From NCBI RefSeq assembly GCF_003003035.1, contig NZ_PVTS01000015.1:1-64000 (forward strand): a DNA stretch of 64,000 nucleotides, in the 5' to 3' direction. The position numbers and the translations under genes are program-made. Position 1 is the first letter of the stretch. Every line of letters starts with the position of its first letter. Shown one piece after another: positions 27,337 to 36,722 of the stretch. Below the pieces are notes generated by a model that was given only the letters and a program-made list of their open reading frames with translations, was not told the DNA's origin and did not search any database. The DNA comes from Marinilabilia salmonicolor (GTDB taxonomy: Bacteria > Bacteroidota > Bacteroidia > Bacteroidales > Marinilabiliaceae).

Positions 27337-27461
27337 CAGACAAACAAGATATAAACAAGCTGAAAGCCTGATAGCAACAGCCCAGGGCGTTGCCCTGGGT
27401 TTTGAGGTATCTCTCAAGCTCCCTCTCATTATTGGTCGCGACGCGACCAATAATGAGAGGG
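27337..27461. repeat. composite repeat with 37-nt palindrome, copy 1
   Basis: It consists of CAAGCTGAAAGCCTGATAGC, the hairpin GCCCAGGGCGTTGCCCTGGG, TTTTGAG, and then CTCTCATTATTGGTCGCG-A followed by its exact reverse complement. The same order, inverted, is found at 57879-58008. Confidence 0.88.
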
Positions 27462-27477
27462 GAAATTATTACAATTT

Positions 27478-27526
27478 CCCTGGGGCGCTGCCCCAGGCTA
27501 TTGCTCTCAGGCCGTTGGCCTGTTGA
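27478..27526. repeat. REP-like double hairpin
   Basis: CCTGGGGCGCTGCCCCAGG and CAGGCCGTTGGCCTG, separated by CTATTGCTCT, are two adjacent hairpins of the same style as those in the composite repeat just upstream. Confidence 0.6.
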
Positions 27527-27785
27527 AAAATCGTTTTTGAGAGAAAAACCGTTGCCATCAGGAGAATTCATCCCAATTAAAACCGCAATAAGTAACAATA
27601 AAAGCAGATCCTTTTCTTGCTTGAATGCCTTCACCCATTCAGGACTCTATTTTGAACACATTTATTTGTCATAGGACACTGCATCAGACTATTGATTAAA
27701 GACTTTCGGCCTTTTAAAAACATATGAATTTAAGTCAGGCTACCTTCGGCTTAAACGAGGTTAAACTCTTTGATAAAGTCTTTTA

Positions 27786-27838
27786 GGCGCTGCCATTAGC
27801 CGGGATTATTTTTGAATAACCCTGCTAATGGCAGCACC
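27786..27838. terminator. long hairpin upstream of the MscS gene
   Basis: GCTGCCATTAGC and GCTAATGGCAGC pair across an inner stem of GTTATT/AATAAC type, giving a hairpin of over 20 pairs. It is more a repeat-type hairpin than a classic terminator, as no T-run follows on either strand. The rest of 27527-27906 holds nothing recognisable. Confidence 0.4.
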
Positions 27839-27906
27839 ACAAAAATCAGCAAAACAATTTTAATCTTTCCCGGTGTTTTGTATTTTTATGGCAAAACACA
27901 AATATT

Positions 27907-28827
27907 ATGAACGAATTATTTACTTCCGCCTTTTGGTCAAAACTTTTAGACAGCACCCTGAATTGGACAATCAATGAACTACCGGGCATTTTCATCCTCA
28001 TCATTGCACTTACGATAATGCTGAGGGTAGTAAAATTTTCCATCTCCCGGTTGAAAAAGATTCTTCTGAAAAGAGCGGAAAATGACAAAACTGTAGATGT
28101 GGCTGAAGCAGAAAAACGGATTCTCACACTTACCGGCATAATTTTGGGAGCCGTTCGCATTGTATTGATGACGGTATTTATCATCATGCTTTTAAGTAAG
28201 TTTTCCATCGATGTAGGCCCCCTGATTGCAAGTGCCGGAATACTTGGACTGGCAATAGGTTTTGGTGCTCAGGAACTGGTGCGTGATTACATTTCCGGAT
28301 TCTTCATGCTTCTGGAAGACCAGATTCGCACCGGCGATGTGGCCATCATCAATGGCACCGGAGGACTGGTGGAGAAGATAGAATTGCGCACCATCTCGCT
28401 CAGAGACTTCAACGGAACGGTACATATTTTTCAGAATGGAAAAATAAGTACCCTTGCCAATATGACCAAAGAGTGGTCTGCCATGGTATTTGATATTGGT
28501 GTCGCATATAAAGAAGATGTCGATCAGGTTATGCAAATCATGAAAGAAGTGGGAGAAGACCTGCAGAACGATCCCGAACATGGAAAAAACATTCTTGAAC
28601 CCATTGAAATTTTCGGATTGGATAAATTTGGCGACAGTGCACTGGTAATCAAAGCGCGACTCAAAACCCGTCCCATCACTCAATGGAGTACCGGACGTGA
28701 ATACCGGAGACGGCTGAAGATTGCCTTTGACAAGCAGAATATTGAAATTCCATTCCCACACACCACTGTTTACTGGGGCGAGGAAATCAATCCACTTAAA
28801 CTATCCATGGACCAAAAAGAAAAATAA
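27907..28827 (+). CDS. small-conductance mechanosensitive channel (MscS family)
   Basis: The 306-residue protein has three hydrophobic helices: about 25-45, 75-100, and the pore helix 105-130 with its Gly/Ala pattern (GPLIASAGILGLAIGFGAQELVRDYISG). The MscS beta domain (LEDQIRTGDVAIINGTGGLVEKIELRTISLRDFNG) and an alpha/beta C-terminal cage domain follow. It opens under membrane tension to release solutes on osmotic downshock. Length is close to E. coli MscS (286). It is a single gene between the first and second adhesin cassettes, with repeat hairpins on both sides; no functional link to them is visible. Confidence 0.95.
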   Translation: MNELFTSAFWSKLLDSTLNWTINELPGIFILIIALTIMLRVVKFSISRLKKILLKRAENDKTVDVAEAEKRILTLTGIILGAVRIVLMTVFIIMLLSKFSIDVGPLIASAGILGLAIGFGAQELVRDYISGFFMLLEDQIRTGDVAIINGTGGLVEKIELRTISLRDFNGTVHIFQNGKISTLANMTKEWSAMVFDIGVAYKEDVDQVMQIMKEVGEDLQNDPEHGKNILEPIEIFGLDKFGDSALVIKARLKTRPITQWSTGREYRRRLKIAFDKQNIEIPFPHTTVYWGEEINPLKLSMDQKEK

Positions 28828-28836
28828 ATTCTTTTT

Positions 28837-28900
28837 ACTTAGTTTCTGTCCATAAACAGCTCTAAAAACAGAATTTGCTTAGTTTATGGACAGGATACTT
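28837..28900. repeat. TGTCCATAAA-type repeat, copy 2
   Basis: TAGTTTCTGTCCATAAAC ... GCTTAGTTTATGGACAGGATACTT has inverted TGTCCATAAA/TTTATGGACA ends. It shares its middle (AGCTCTAAAAACAGAATTTG) with copy 1 upstream of nagB and begins about ten bases past the MscS stop codon. Confidence 0.8.
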
Positions 28901-28921
28901 AACCATGTTTATTCTGCAACA

Positions 28922-28958
28922 AAGCCCGGGGTATTGCTCCGGGCTATTGTTTTTCAGG
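28922..28958 (+). terminator. REP-like hairpin acting as terminator after MscS
   Basis: AGCCCGG(GGTATTGCT)CCGGGCT is followed by ATTGTTTTT. It has the CCGGGCTATTG wording of the REP-like repeats elsewhere in the window. Confidence 0.55.
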
Positions 28959-29395
28959 CTCCTAACTTGTTAATTCATTCCCTGCTTTTTGTAATCAATG
29001 AGTAGCACAAAAGTTATTGATCCATAAAAGATTTTCCAATGTCGGATGGAATTCATCCTGAACATTCGGGACTCGTTTCATTCCCCAATTTGATTAAACA
29101 TCCATTTCCCTCCGTTAACTTCCGTGCACTTCCCATAAGAATAATTCACACTTTCAAGTTTGTATTGTTTTTTTCCTATTTTTGCTAATCCTAATTATTC
29201 CAACTGAAAACCAAAACATTTCAAAAAAAGTTACGTATAAACTTTAAAGGTTTATTCTCTATAACTTTTTTTAACCCTTTCCCTTAACCTGAATGCATTA
29301 TTTTGCATCCTACTTTCTTCTTGTCTTTTCGGGAAGAAAGATTTTTTATGCAATAACAAAAGATGATATTATTTGACTATTAAAACTACCCCGTA
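28959..29395. other. long upstream region of the second adhesin gene
   Basis: No gene is visible. A TATTTTTG box (29177-29184, plus strand) fits TAnnTTTG and would give a leader of about 200 bases. A TTCATC...CTCGTTTCAT pair at 29053-29088 resembles the ends of the 96-bp repeat with the middle missing. Confidence 0.3.
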
Positions 29396-32300
29396 ATGAG
29401 AAACTCTACAACCCGTCTTTTCTTTTTTGCTGCATTGCTTACTTTTTTTGCAACTGCCAATTCCGTTGCCCAGGTAGGACAGGAATTTTGGTTCGTGGCA
29501 CCGGAAGTAACCTCCAATCATGGAGATGATCCGGTAGTGTTCAGAATAACCGCTTTTGATCAACCAGCCTATGTGGAGATATTTCTGGGAACGGATCAGA
29601 CCAATCCCATCGCCCAGTTTACAGTCCCGGCAAACTCACAATACACCTACGAAGGGCCGAACAACCAAACTTTCAAAGACTTAATTGAAAACAAGCCGTA
29701 TAACCAGATCAACGATATGGGAATTCATATCGTTTCAGATCAGGACATTTCGGTTTATTACGAGGTTACTGACACAAACAACCCTGATAAATTCACGCTT
29801 AAAGGTGAAAATGCTTTAGGAACAGAGTTTTTTGTACCTTCTCAGGACGAGTTCTACAACCATCACTTTGATACTCCTGCAAGAGAACGCATTGATATTG
29901 TTGCTACTGAAGACGACACTGAAGTTACCATCGACCTTACCGGTGACGTCAATGGACATTCGGCCGGGGAAACCATCACAGTAACATTAGACCGTGGACA
30001 GACTTATTCCATTTGGGCTTTAGGAGAAGATGAAGCAGATCAATTGGGAGGAACTTATATTGCATCAAACCACCCCATTGCAGTAACAATATCTGATGAC
30101 TCCATTCAAAGAGACGGAACCGGCCCCCACGACTTAATCGGAGACCAACTCATACCCACCGATGTCATCGGAACAGAATACATCGCAATGAACACCATGT
30201 ACGGCCAAAAGGACCAAAGAAATTCCTGGACTCCGGAGGAACCTATCAAAACAGATCAAAAGATATACATTTTAGCCACCGAGGATGACACCAATATAGC
30301 GCTTAACAATAGCGGAGGCGTTGACATTACACTGGATAAAGGAGAGTCCTATTCCCTTGATATTGCATTAGATGAGAATGCTGTACACATCAATAGTGAC
30401 AAGCCCGTTTACGTTTACCATGTCACCGGTATCCCCGACAGGTGGGAACCACATGTCCCGGACGGCAAAGAGTTAGGTAGTGCTATCCTACCCCCTATCA
30501 CATGTACCGGATCAACAAGAATCTCTTTTACCAGAGTTCTGGAAGAACGTTTTTGGGTTCAGATAATGACCAAAGATTCGAACAAGGGAAGTTTTACGCT
30601 GGAGGATAACAACGGGGTTGAGGTAACCGGTTATTTTAACGACCCCTCTGTTGTAAACTGGGTAACAGTCCCCGGAACCGAGACCTTTGCTGACCCCTGG
30701 GTTACCGCAGTTATAAAAATGGGAGACGGTACTGACGGCCTTTCCACCACAAATCCTTATACAATCAGTAATCCCGGTCTATTTCACATGAGTATTCTGG
30801 ACGAAAACAACAGCAGTATGAGCTTCGGTTATTTCTCCAGTTTTAGCTCCTTAAGAATCAAAGGCCCGGATATTTTCTGCGCAAGCGATGGAAGCATAAC
30901 ATTGGAAACACAGGAACCAATGAATGATTACGAATGGGTCCATTATGTAGATGAATTTACCACCGAGAATTTGGGAAACGCCCCTTCAATAGTTGTAGAG
31001 GAGCCGGGAATTTACGGACTTACTGCCTCTTCAGCCATTGACCCGCAATGTGTGCTGGAAGATGTTATAGAAATTCAATCCGTCACCCCGGATTTCACCA
31101 TTGAAGGAGATACCGTTTTATGCCCGGGAGAGCCCATTGAATTTGAAGTAATTGCAGAGGAAGATTACATCTACACCTGGCCCGACGGAAGCACAGGAAC
31201 CACCTACACCATTCCTGAAGGACTGGAAGCCGATGAAGAAATAGAAATTGCGCTAACGGCAACCTATGAAATATCTGCCAACAATGATGTTTGTACCACT
31301 ACAGACATCACAACAGTTAAAGCCCGTACCATTCCGGTGGTAGAATGGAATGTTGAAGCAGATGCCATTTGTCTTGGCGACACCTTAAAAGCAGAAATTA
31401 TTTCCGGCGAGGACTTAATTCTTGAATATCAATGGTATCTCGATGGTACACTTGTAGAAAATTACAACGAACCCTACATTGTCCCAACACAGTCGGGAGT
31501 CGAATACTCCCTTACAGTGGTTACCAAAGAGCAGTGTGATGTAAATAAAACAAAACAACTAACCGTTCATGCACTGCCCGACATTGACATCACTGATGAG
31601 GCAGTCTGTCCGGGAGCATCACATACTTTCACTTTGGATGCCGGCTTTACCAACTACATCTGGCAAGGGGCAGGTCGCGGGACCACACTTTCTCAAACCC
31701 ATGAACTCACAATGAATCAGACCGACTCGGTGTATGTTCAGGTTGAAGATGCCAATGGATGTATCAACCAGGACAGCGCTTTTTTTGAGGTTTACAACGA
31801 ACAGGTATTTTCTTTTGGTGCCGACACAAGTGTTTGTATCGGAAACTCCATAGACATTGAGATCCATGACAATTTCTCGAATTATCAATGGGAATTTGAA
31901 GGAACATCATTAACCACCACTCCTGATCACATTTATTCAATTGGAACTGCTGATAACTCTCATGAAGGAACCTACTCCATTACCGCCGTTGATGAAAACG
32001 GATGTAACGTATCCGGATCCTTTAATCTGGATGTTCAGGATGTACCCCCTATCGGTATTGCCCAGGAAGCAAGCATTTGCAATGATGATGAAGCCAACCT
32101 GATTAAAATCGGGGTGGAAAATCCCCTTTATACCTCTTTCGAATGGGTGGAGGACAGTGACCCGACAAACATTCTTAGTACCAACAACTACTTGCTTATC
32201 GACGATGCCGGAACTTATCGTCTGACTGCAACTCAGGACAATGGTTGTTCAAACACCGCAACAACTACAGTAACCTCATGGTCAAGCCCCACTTTTAATA

Positions 32301-34192
32301 TCCCTGATGAAACATTTTGCCCAAACGAGGAAGTCAGGCTGGCATTGGATGAAACGGTACATAGCTGGCAATCTCCACAAACCAATGCTGCTGATAAGAC
32401 ACCACGAGATTACAAATGGTACACGATAAATAAAGACGATGAATTAGAGCTTTATTACGAGGGGGATGATTTGGGAGATGCTGCAGCCGGAAACCCTGAA
32501 GCAGGAGTTTACTTTCTGGAAGTGCATGATGCTGTTTGTAAGTATATCGACGAAGTGGAAATCTCCTATCATGAACTGACAAATGTGGAGTTGGAGGATG
32601 CCGAATTCTGTGACAACGATTCTTATACGTTGGAAATTCCCACGGCTTTAACCCCGGAAGTTACTACCTATCACTGGAGTCAGGATGGGACTACCAATGA
32701 GGGAAATCCTGACTTAAACTGGACTGTAACAGATGAAGGAGAATACACCCTTAATATTACGGACAACAATGGCTGCACCAACGAGGGAACAATGACCCTC
32801 AGCCACCTTCCGGCCCCAAAATTCGTACTGGGAGCCGACGATGACAAGTGCCTGTATGACACCCTGATGGTAATGACCGAACCCTCTTTCACCCGCTACG
32901 AATGGAATGGAAATACAGACGATGGTCAAACCAATGTCTTTAAAACCGAAGCAGCAGGTCTCAATTTAACTTTCTCGCTGCAGATATGGGATGAAAACGG
33001 ATGTACAGCCACCGAAACTGCTAATATTGATGTTTTTGAATTACCGGTTGTAGATCTGGGGGAAGACAGAGAGGAGTGTCCCGGACATGAGATTACGCTT
33101 ACAGTGGATCCCTTTAAAGAAATCTACTGGAACTCATACCAGCAAAATGTTACTTCCATTACCGTGGGTAATGGTAAACACAAAGTAAAAGTAGTGGACG
33201 ACAACGGTTGTATTTCGGAAGATTCCATGACCTTTACCTGGCGAAAGTTGCCCAATGTGGACCTGGGACCTGATGAATTTATCTGCCCGGTGGATTACCC
33301 TGTGCAGATAGAAGCAGAGGAAGGATTTAACGACTATACCTGACACAACGGCGAAAAGGGGCGGTTTATTACAGCCGACCTGGTAGATACCCTCAATACG
33401 GTATATGTGATTGATGAATTCGGATGTATTGGTTGGGATACCAAAGTAGTGGATTTATTAGGCTATCCCGGCTATACACTGGGCAACGACACCACTGCGT
33501 GCGATTCGGATGAACTGATTATAGACGCAGGTGCCGAACGCATCTCTGAATACTCCGGAGAGCAGACCATCACGCCATTTATTGATTACACCTGGAACAC
33601 CGGCAATCAGGAGCAGACACAGGAAATCACCGAACCCGGCGATTACTGGGTAGAAATTTTTGATGGTTGCTTCTATTTGCGTGACACCATTCATGTGGAT
33701 TATTACCCATCTCCTGAAATTACCAGACTCGATACATTGTATTATGCTCAGGTAAGTGTATTTGCCGACAACGGCACAAGTCCATACCAATTTGCCATGG
33801 ACGATGAAAACCGTCTGCAGAATGAGAATACATTTAAAAATGTTCAGAATGGAGAACATACCGTGTATGTGGAGGACAAAAACGGATGTACCGCACTGAA
33901 AGTGTTCAGCCTTAATTCCACCTACGACATCAATGTTCCCAACTTTTTCACACCCAACAACGATGGCTTCAATGACACGTGGGTTATTGACGGTGTGGAG
34001 CGGCTGCCGGATTCCGAAATTTTCATCTACGACAGGTATGGAAAATTACTGCGAAGATTTAAAGCTTCAGAATCCATTTCATGGGACGGAGAGTACCAAA
34101 ACAAACCTGTCCCTTCTGATGATTACTGGTATGTGATTCATCTGCAACCGGTGGACAAGCTCATCAAAGGAAATGTAACTATTAAAAGATAA
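29396..34192 (+). pseudogene. IgGFc-binding/Ig-like T9SS adhesin interrupted by one TGA
   Basis: Two open parts in the same frame are separated by a single TGA at 33341-33343. The N-terminal part (signal peptide ends near NSVAQ) has an IgGFc_binding-type domain (about 30-490; GQEFWFVAPEV, IDIVATEDDTEVTIDL, KIYILATEDDTNIAL). Many Ig-like modules with NY-x-W and DENGC motifs follow. After the TGA the frame continues with the last modules and a full T9SS type-B domain (FFTPNNDGFNDTW, YDRYGKLLRRF, SDDYWYVIHL). The stop stands where sister modules have tryptophan (YTW, NYIW, RYEW), so it is TGG changed to TGA. As read, the 1315-residue product lacks its secretion signal. Intact, it would have 1598 residues. 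Sequencing error or strain-level phase-off is possible. Confidence 0.88.
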
Positions 34193-34202
34193 AACAAAAT
34201 AC

Positions 34203-34238
34203 AACGGAGGCTGACCTATAAACTTCAGCCTCCGTTTT
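34203..34238 (+). terminator. intrinsic terminator after the broken adhesin gene
   Basis: AACGGAGGCTGA pairs perfectly with TCAGCCTCCGTT around a ten-base loop, followed by a short T-run. It separates the adhesin from its PorP gene, unlike the other two cassettes. Confidence 0.8.
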
Positions 34239-34275
34239 AAACAAACAATCCCCGGCACACCCAAAAACTGTTTTA

Positions 34276-35316
34276 ATGAGAAGACTAATCCTATCACTCA
34301 GTTTACTGCTCTTTACACTGACCACCTTTGGCCAGAATTATTTTATAACCAATCAGTACGCTTACGATTTATTCCTTGTAAATCCTGCCGATGCGGGAAA
34401 CAACAGTAAGTGCATTACCTTCAACGGATTTTACCAGAAACAATGGTTTGGCGTTGATTTGGCACCCACCACTCAACTATTTGCTTTTCAGGCACCCCTG
34501 ATGAACAACCTGGGTTCCGGAACTTATGTTTTCAACGATCGAAACGGGAACTATAACCGGATGGGACTTCAACAATCTTTTTCGGTGGAAATAAAGTTAC
34601 GTGAAAACAGGAACGGATTTACATCATTGCACTTTGGTCTCTCGGCCATCATTGACCACACCTCCCTGGACTATGGTAATTTTACAGACGGAGCCGCATT
34701 GGACCCTGTTATTTCAGGAGCCGCAGAAAGCGGAACCAGTTTTAATGCTAACACCGGCTTAATGCTTGAAGTGAACAACTATCACATTGGCGTTGCCATC
34801 TCGGAACTTTTCGCCCAGAACAACCCAATGTACCAATCGGAGTGGGAGCCAAAAACAGGACCGGTCATTCATGCACATGCAGGAACATCCTGGAAGTTTC
34901 CGGATCGTGATTTATACATTGAGCCCCTCTTTTATTACAGAAGAGACGCAAACTCCGACACCCGTTTTGACGCAAACCTCAAGCTTTACATGCCCACACC
35001 AGATCCCAATTTCGCCCTTTGGGGAATTTTGGCTTACCGCAGATCCATGGATGAACAATTGGGACGTGATTTAGGACTTGGAACCACCGTGGGTATCGAC
35101 TACAGAAGCTTTTCATTCGGTGTGGAACATCAACTGGGACTTACTTCTGCTCAAAAGCAATTTGGAAGCGCCTTGCTGTTGGTGGCCGGCTACCGCATTT
35201 GTTCCGATAAGAGTAAGCGGGCCATGCCTTGCACACAAAAAGACGCCATCATCAAAGCAGCACAAAGAGATAAAAACCGAGGATTGAAAGGCATCAAGGA
35301 TGCCACTGCAAAATAG
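34276..35316 (+). CDS. PorP/SprF-family membrane protein, second cassette
   Basis: This 346-residue outer-membrane protein has a signal peptide ending TTFGQ. It shows a more diverged form of the family start: YFITNQYAYDLFLVNPADAGNNSKC, then FYQKQWFGVDLAPTTQLFAFQAPL. The barrel pattern follows (FGLSAIIDHTSLDYGNF, GTTVGIDYRSFSFGVEHQ), with a basic tail of about 35 residues after the barrel. It should anchor or help export the preceding IgGFc-binding-type adhesin, which is now broken. Its own frame is intact. Its stop codon TAG is also the first three bases of the nested inverted repeat that follows, so the repeat defines the gene's 3' end. Confidence 0.88.
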   Translation: MRRLILSLSLLLFTLTTFGQNYFITNQYAYDLFLVNPADAGNNSKCITFNGFYQKQWFGVDLAPTTQLFAFQAPLMNNLGSGTYVFNDRNGNYNRMGLQQSFSVEIKLRENRNGFTSLHFGLSAIIDHTSLDYGNFTDGAALDPVISGAAESGTSFNANTGLMLEVNNYHIGVAISELFAQNNPMYQSEWEPKTGPVIHAHAGTSWKFPDRDLYIEPLFYYRRDANSDTRFDANLKLYMPTPDPNFALWGILAYRRSMDEQLGRDLGLGTTVGIDYRSFSFGVEHQLGLTSAQKQFGSALLLVAGYRICSDKSKRAMPCTQKDAIIKAAQRDKNRGLKGIKDATAK

Positions 35317-35460
35317 TTTCTGTCCATAAAGTACCACTTGCGTCCCCGAAGGATCGGGGCAGGCTGTTACGCTTGCCGCCAAAATACGCAGTTTACTTGA
35401 GTAAATGAGTAATTTTCGGGCAAGCGTAACGCAGTAAATGGTACTTTATGGACAAACACT
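35317..35460. repeat. nested inverted-repeat element (MITE-like), TGTCCATAAA family
   Basis: Terminal arms TGTCCATAAAGTACCA (35321-35336) and TGGTACTTTATGGACA (35439-35454) are perfect. Inside them GTTACGCTTGCC (35366-35377) and GGCAAGCGTAAC (35419-35430) form a second perfect pair. No protein is coded. The shared TAGTTTCTGTCCATAAA end links it to copies at 28837 and 57845. Confidence 0.88.
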
Positions 35461-35499
35461 TAATAGAGGTTCAGAATAACTTATCAGACCAAACATGAG

Positions 35500-35537
35500 A
35501 CAAACTTACATTTTTCACAGAAAAAATGTAAGTTTGT
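35500..35537 (+). promoter_or_regulatory. 16-bp perfect hairpin with embedded -7 box
   Basis: ACAAACTTACATTTTT and its exact reverse complement flank a six-base loop. The right arm contains TAAGTTTG (35529-35536), a match to TAnnTTTG, about 45 bases before repeat copy C and on the strand of the third adhesin. It may combine promoter and structural roles. Confidence 0.4.
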
Positions 35538-35581
35538 TGTCGTTTATACGTTATCATAACAATGATTACGGAATTTTACTC

Positions 35582-35682
35582 ATGAAACGAGCATGGCAAC
35601 GATTGCCGCAGGAAAAATTGCATAAATTTCTGTATGAGAGTTCCATCAGACCTTATAAAATAAATATTTTTTTACGGATGAA
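35582..35682 (+). repeat. 96-bp leader repeat, copy C
   Basis: The unit runs from ATGAAACGAGCATGGC to ACGGATGAA with period exactly 96, in the direction of the gene at 35741. Its first ATG opens a 34-codon frame MKRAWQRLPQEKLHKFL... that spans the whole unit and stops just past it. The second half is more diverged than in copies A, B and D. Confidence 0.85.
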
Positions 35683-35740
35683 ATGAGTCCCTGTTAGCCG
35701 GGACGAGCCCTATCCGGCCTTAATCAACAATTTCACACGG

Positions 35741-36697
35741 ATGAATAACATCACTAAATACATCCTTTTTATCATTGCCTTCACCTCCGGACATGCAACG
35801 TATGGCAGCTTCGGCAACCATTCGGGGATTAACAAAACCCCGCAAAACCAGGGAATCTCCGTTGTTGCCAACAACGACGTCATCTCCATGAATGAAAATG
35901 CCACATGGATTGCCAACGTCACCAACAACGATTACGGGTTGCAAAACGGAATCAGTCAACTCACCATTACCACCGCTCCCCGTAACGGAGTTGCAAAGGT
36001 TTTAGATGACAATACCATCTCCTACACACCTGATGAAAGTTTCTTTGGAACCGACCGATTGGTTTACCGGGTGTGCAACACGCAGGGAAATTGTGATGAA
36101 GCAGAAGTTAATATCGTAGTCTCGGATGTGGATTACACACCAAAATTACTGAACGACACGGTAATATATTACACCGACAGCAGTTCGGTATTTAAAGTGT
36201 TGATCAACGACAAGGATTTATACGACAAACCCCTGAATATGAATATCCTTCAGGATCTGAACAACGGATTTTCAGAAATCACCAGTCAAATGAGTATAAA
36301 ATTGACCTTTACCAGTTATTTTTATACCACAGACTCATTGATTTATCAGGTTTGTGACAATGACGGGGATTGCGATCAGGCCACACTTTTTGTAAAGCCA
36401 CCTCGCGAAACCGATCAGCCATATGTGATTCCCGAAGCCTTTTCTCCCAATGGAGACGGTTTCAATGATACATTTTGGATTCCGCAATACGATTATTACC
36501 AAAACCTCTCTTTCATCGTTTACAATCGCAACGGGATGAAAGTTTTTGAGGAGTCCAATTACGAAAACAACTGGGATGGTTTCGCCAATACCGGGGAGTT
36601 AAAAGGGAATCTGGTGCCCAGGGGAATCTATTTCTATGTGCTGACAGTTACAGGAAGTTCGGAAACAACAAAAGGGAGTGTTTACATCAGCTATTAA
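35741..36697 (+). CDS. small T9SS type-B surface protein with cadherin-like domains
   Basis: The 318-residue secreted protein has a signal peptide of about 22 residues. Two Tandem-95/cadherin-like domains follow: about 40-130 (VVANNDVISMNENATW ... ISYTPDESFFGTDRLVYRVCNTQG) and about 135-220 (STDSLIYQVCDNDGD-like ending). The C-terminal sorting domain (about 225-318) has FSPNGDGFNDTFWIP, VYNRNGMKVFEESNYENNW and RGIYFYVLTVTG, the gliding-motility type-B signal of the type IX system. It is a compact version of the giant adhesin at 19644, with the same final architecture but no Calx-beta stalk. A PorP/SprF gene follows after 25 bases. Confidence 0.9.
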   Translation: MNNITKYILFIIAFTSGHATYGSFGNHSGINKTPQNQGISVVANNDVISMNENATWIANVTNNDYGLQNGISQLTITTAPRNGVAKVLDDNTISYTPDESFFGTDRLVYRVCNTQGNCDEAEVNIVVSDVDYTPKLLNDTVIYYTDSSSVFKVLINDKDLYDKPLNMNILQDLNNGFSEITSQMSIKLTFTSYFYTTDSLIYQVCDNDGDCDQATLFVKPPRETDQPYVIPEAFSPNGDGFNDTFWIPQYDYYQNLSFIVYNRNGMKVFEESNYENNWDGFANTGELKGNLVPRGIYFYVLTVTGSSETTKGSVYISY

Positions 36698-36722
36698 GTT
36701 GTAGCAGAAGCATTAGTGAACA

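Noticed and set aside
29053-29088. Deleted remnant of the 96-bp repeat (TTCATC...CTCGTTTCAT)
   Set aside because: Only the two ends match and the distance is 34 bases; chance likeness cannot be excluded.
33341-33343. TGA as selenocysteine or a reassigned tryptophan codon
   Set aside because: Other genes in the window end with TGA (for example the PorP gene at 37712), no SECIS-like structure is evident, and the position is a Trp in sister modules, so a nonsense change is simpler.
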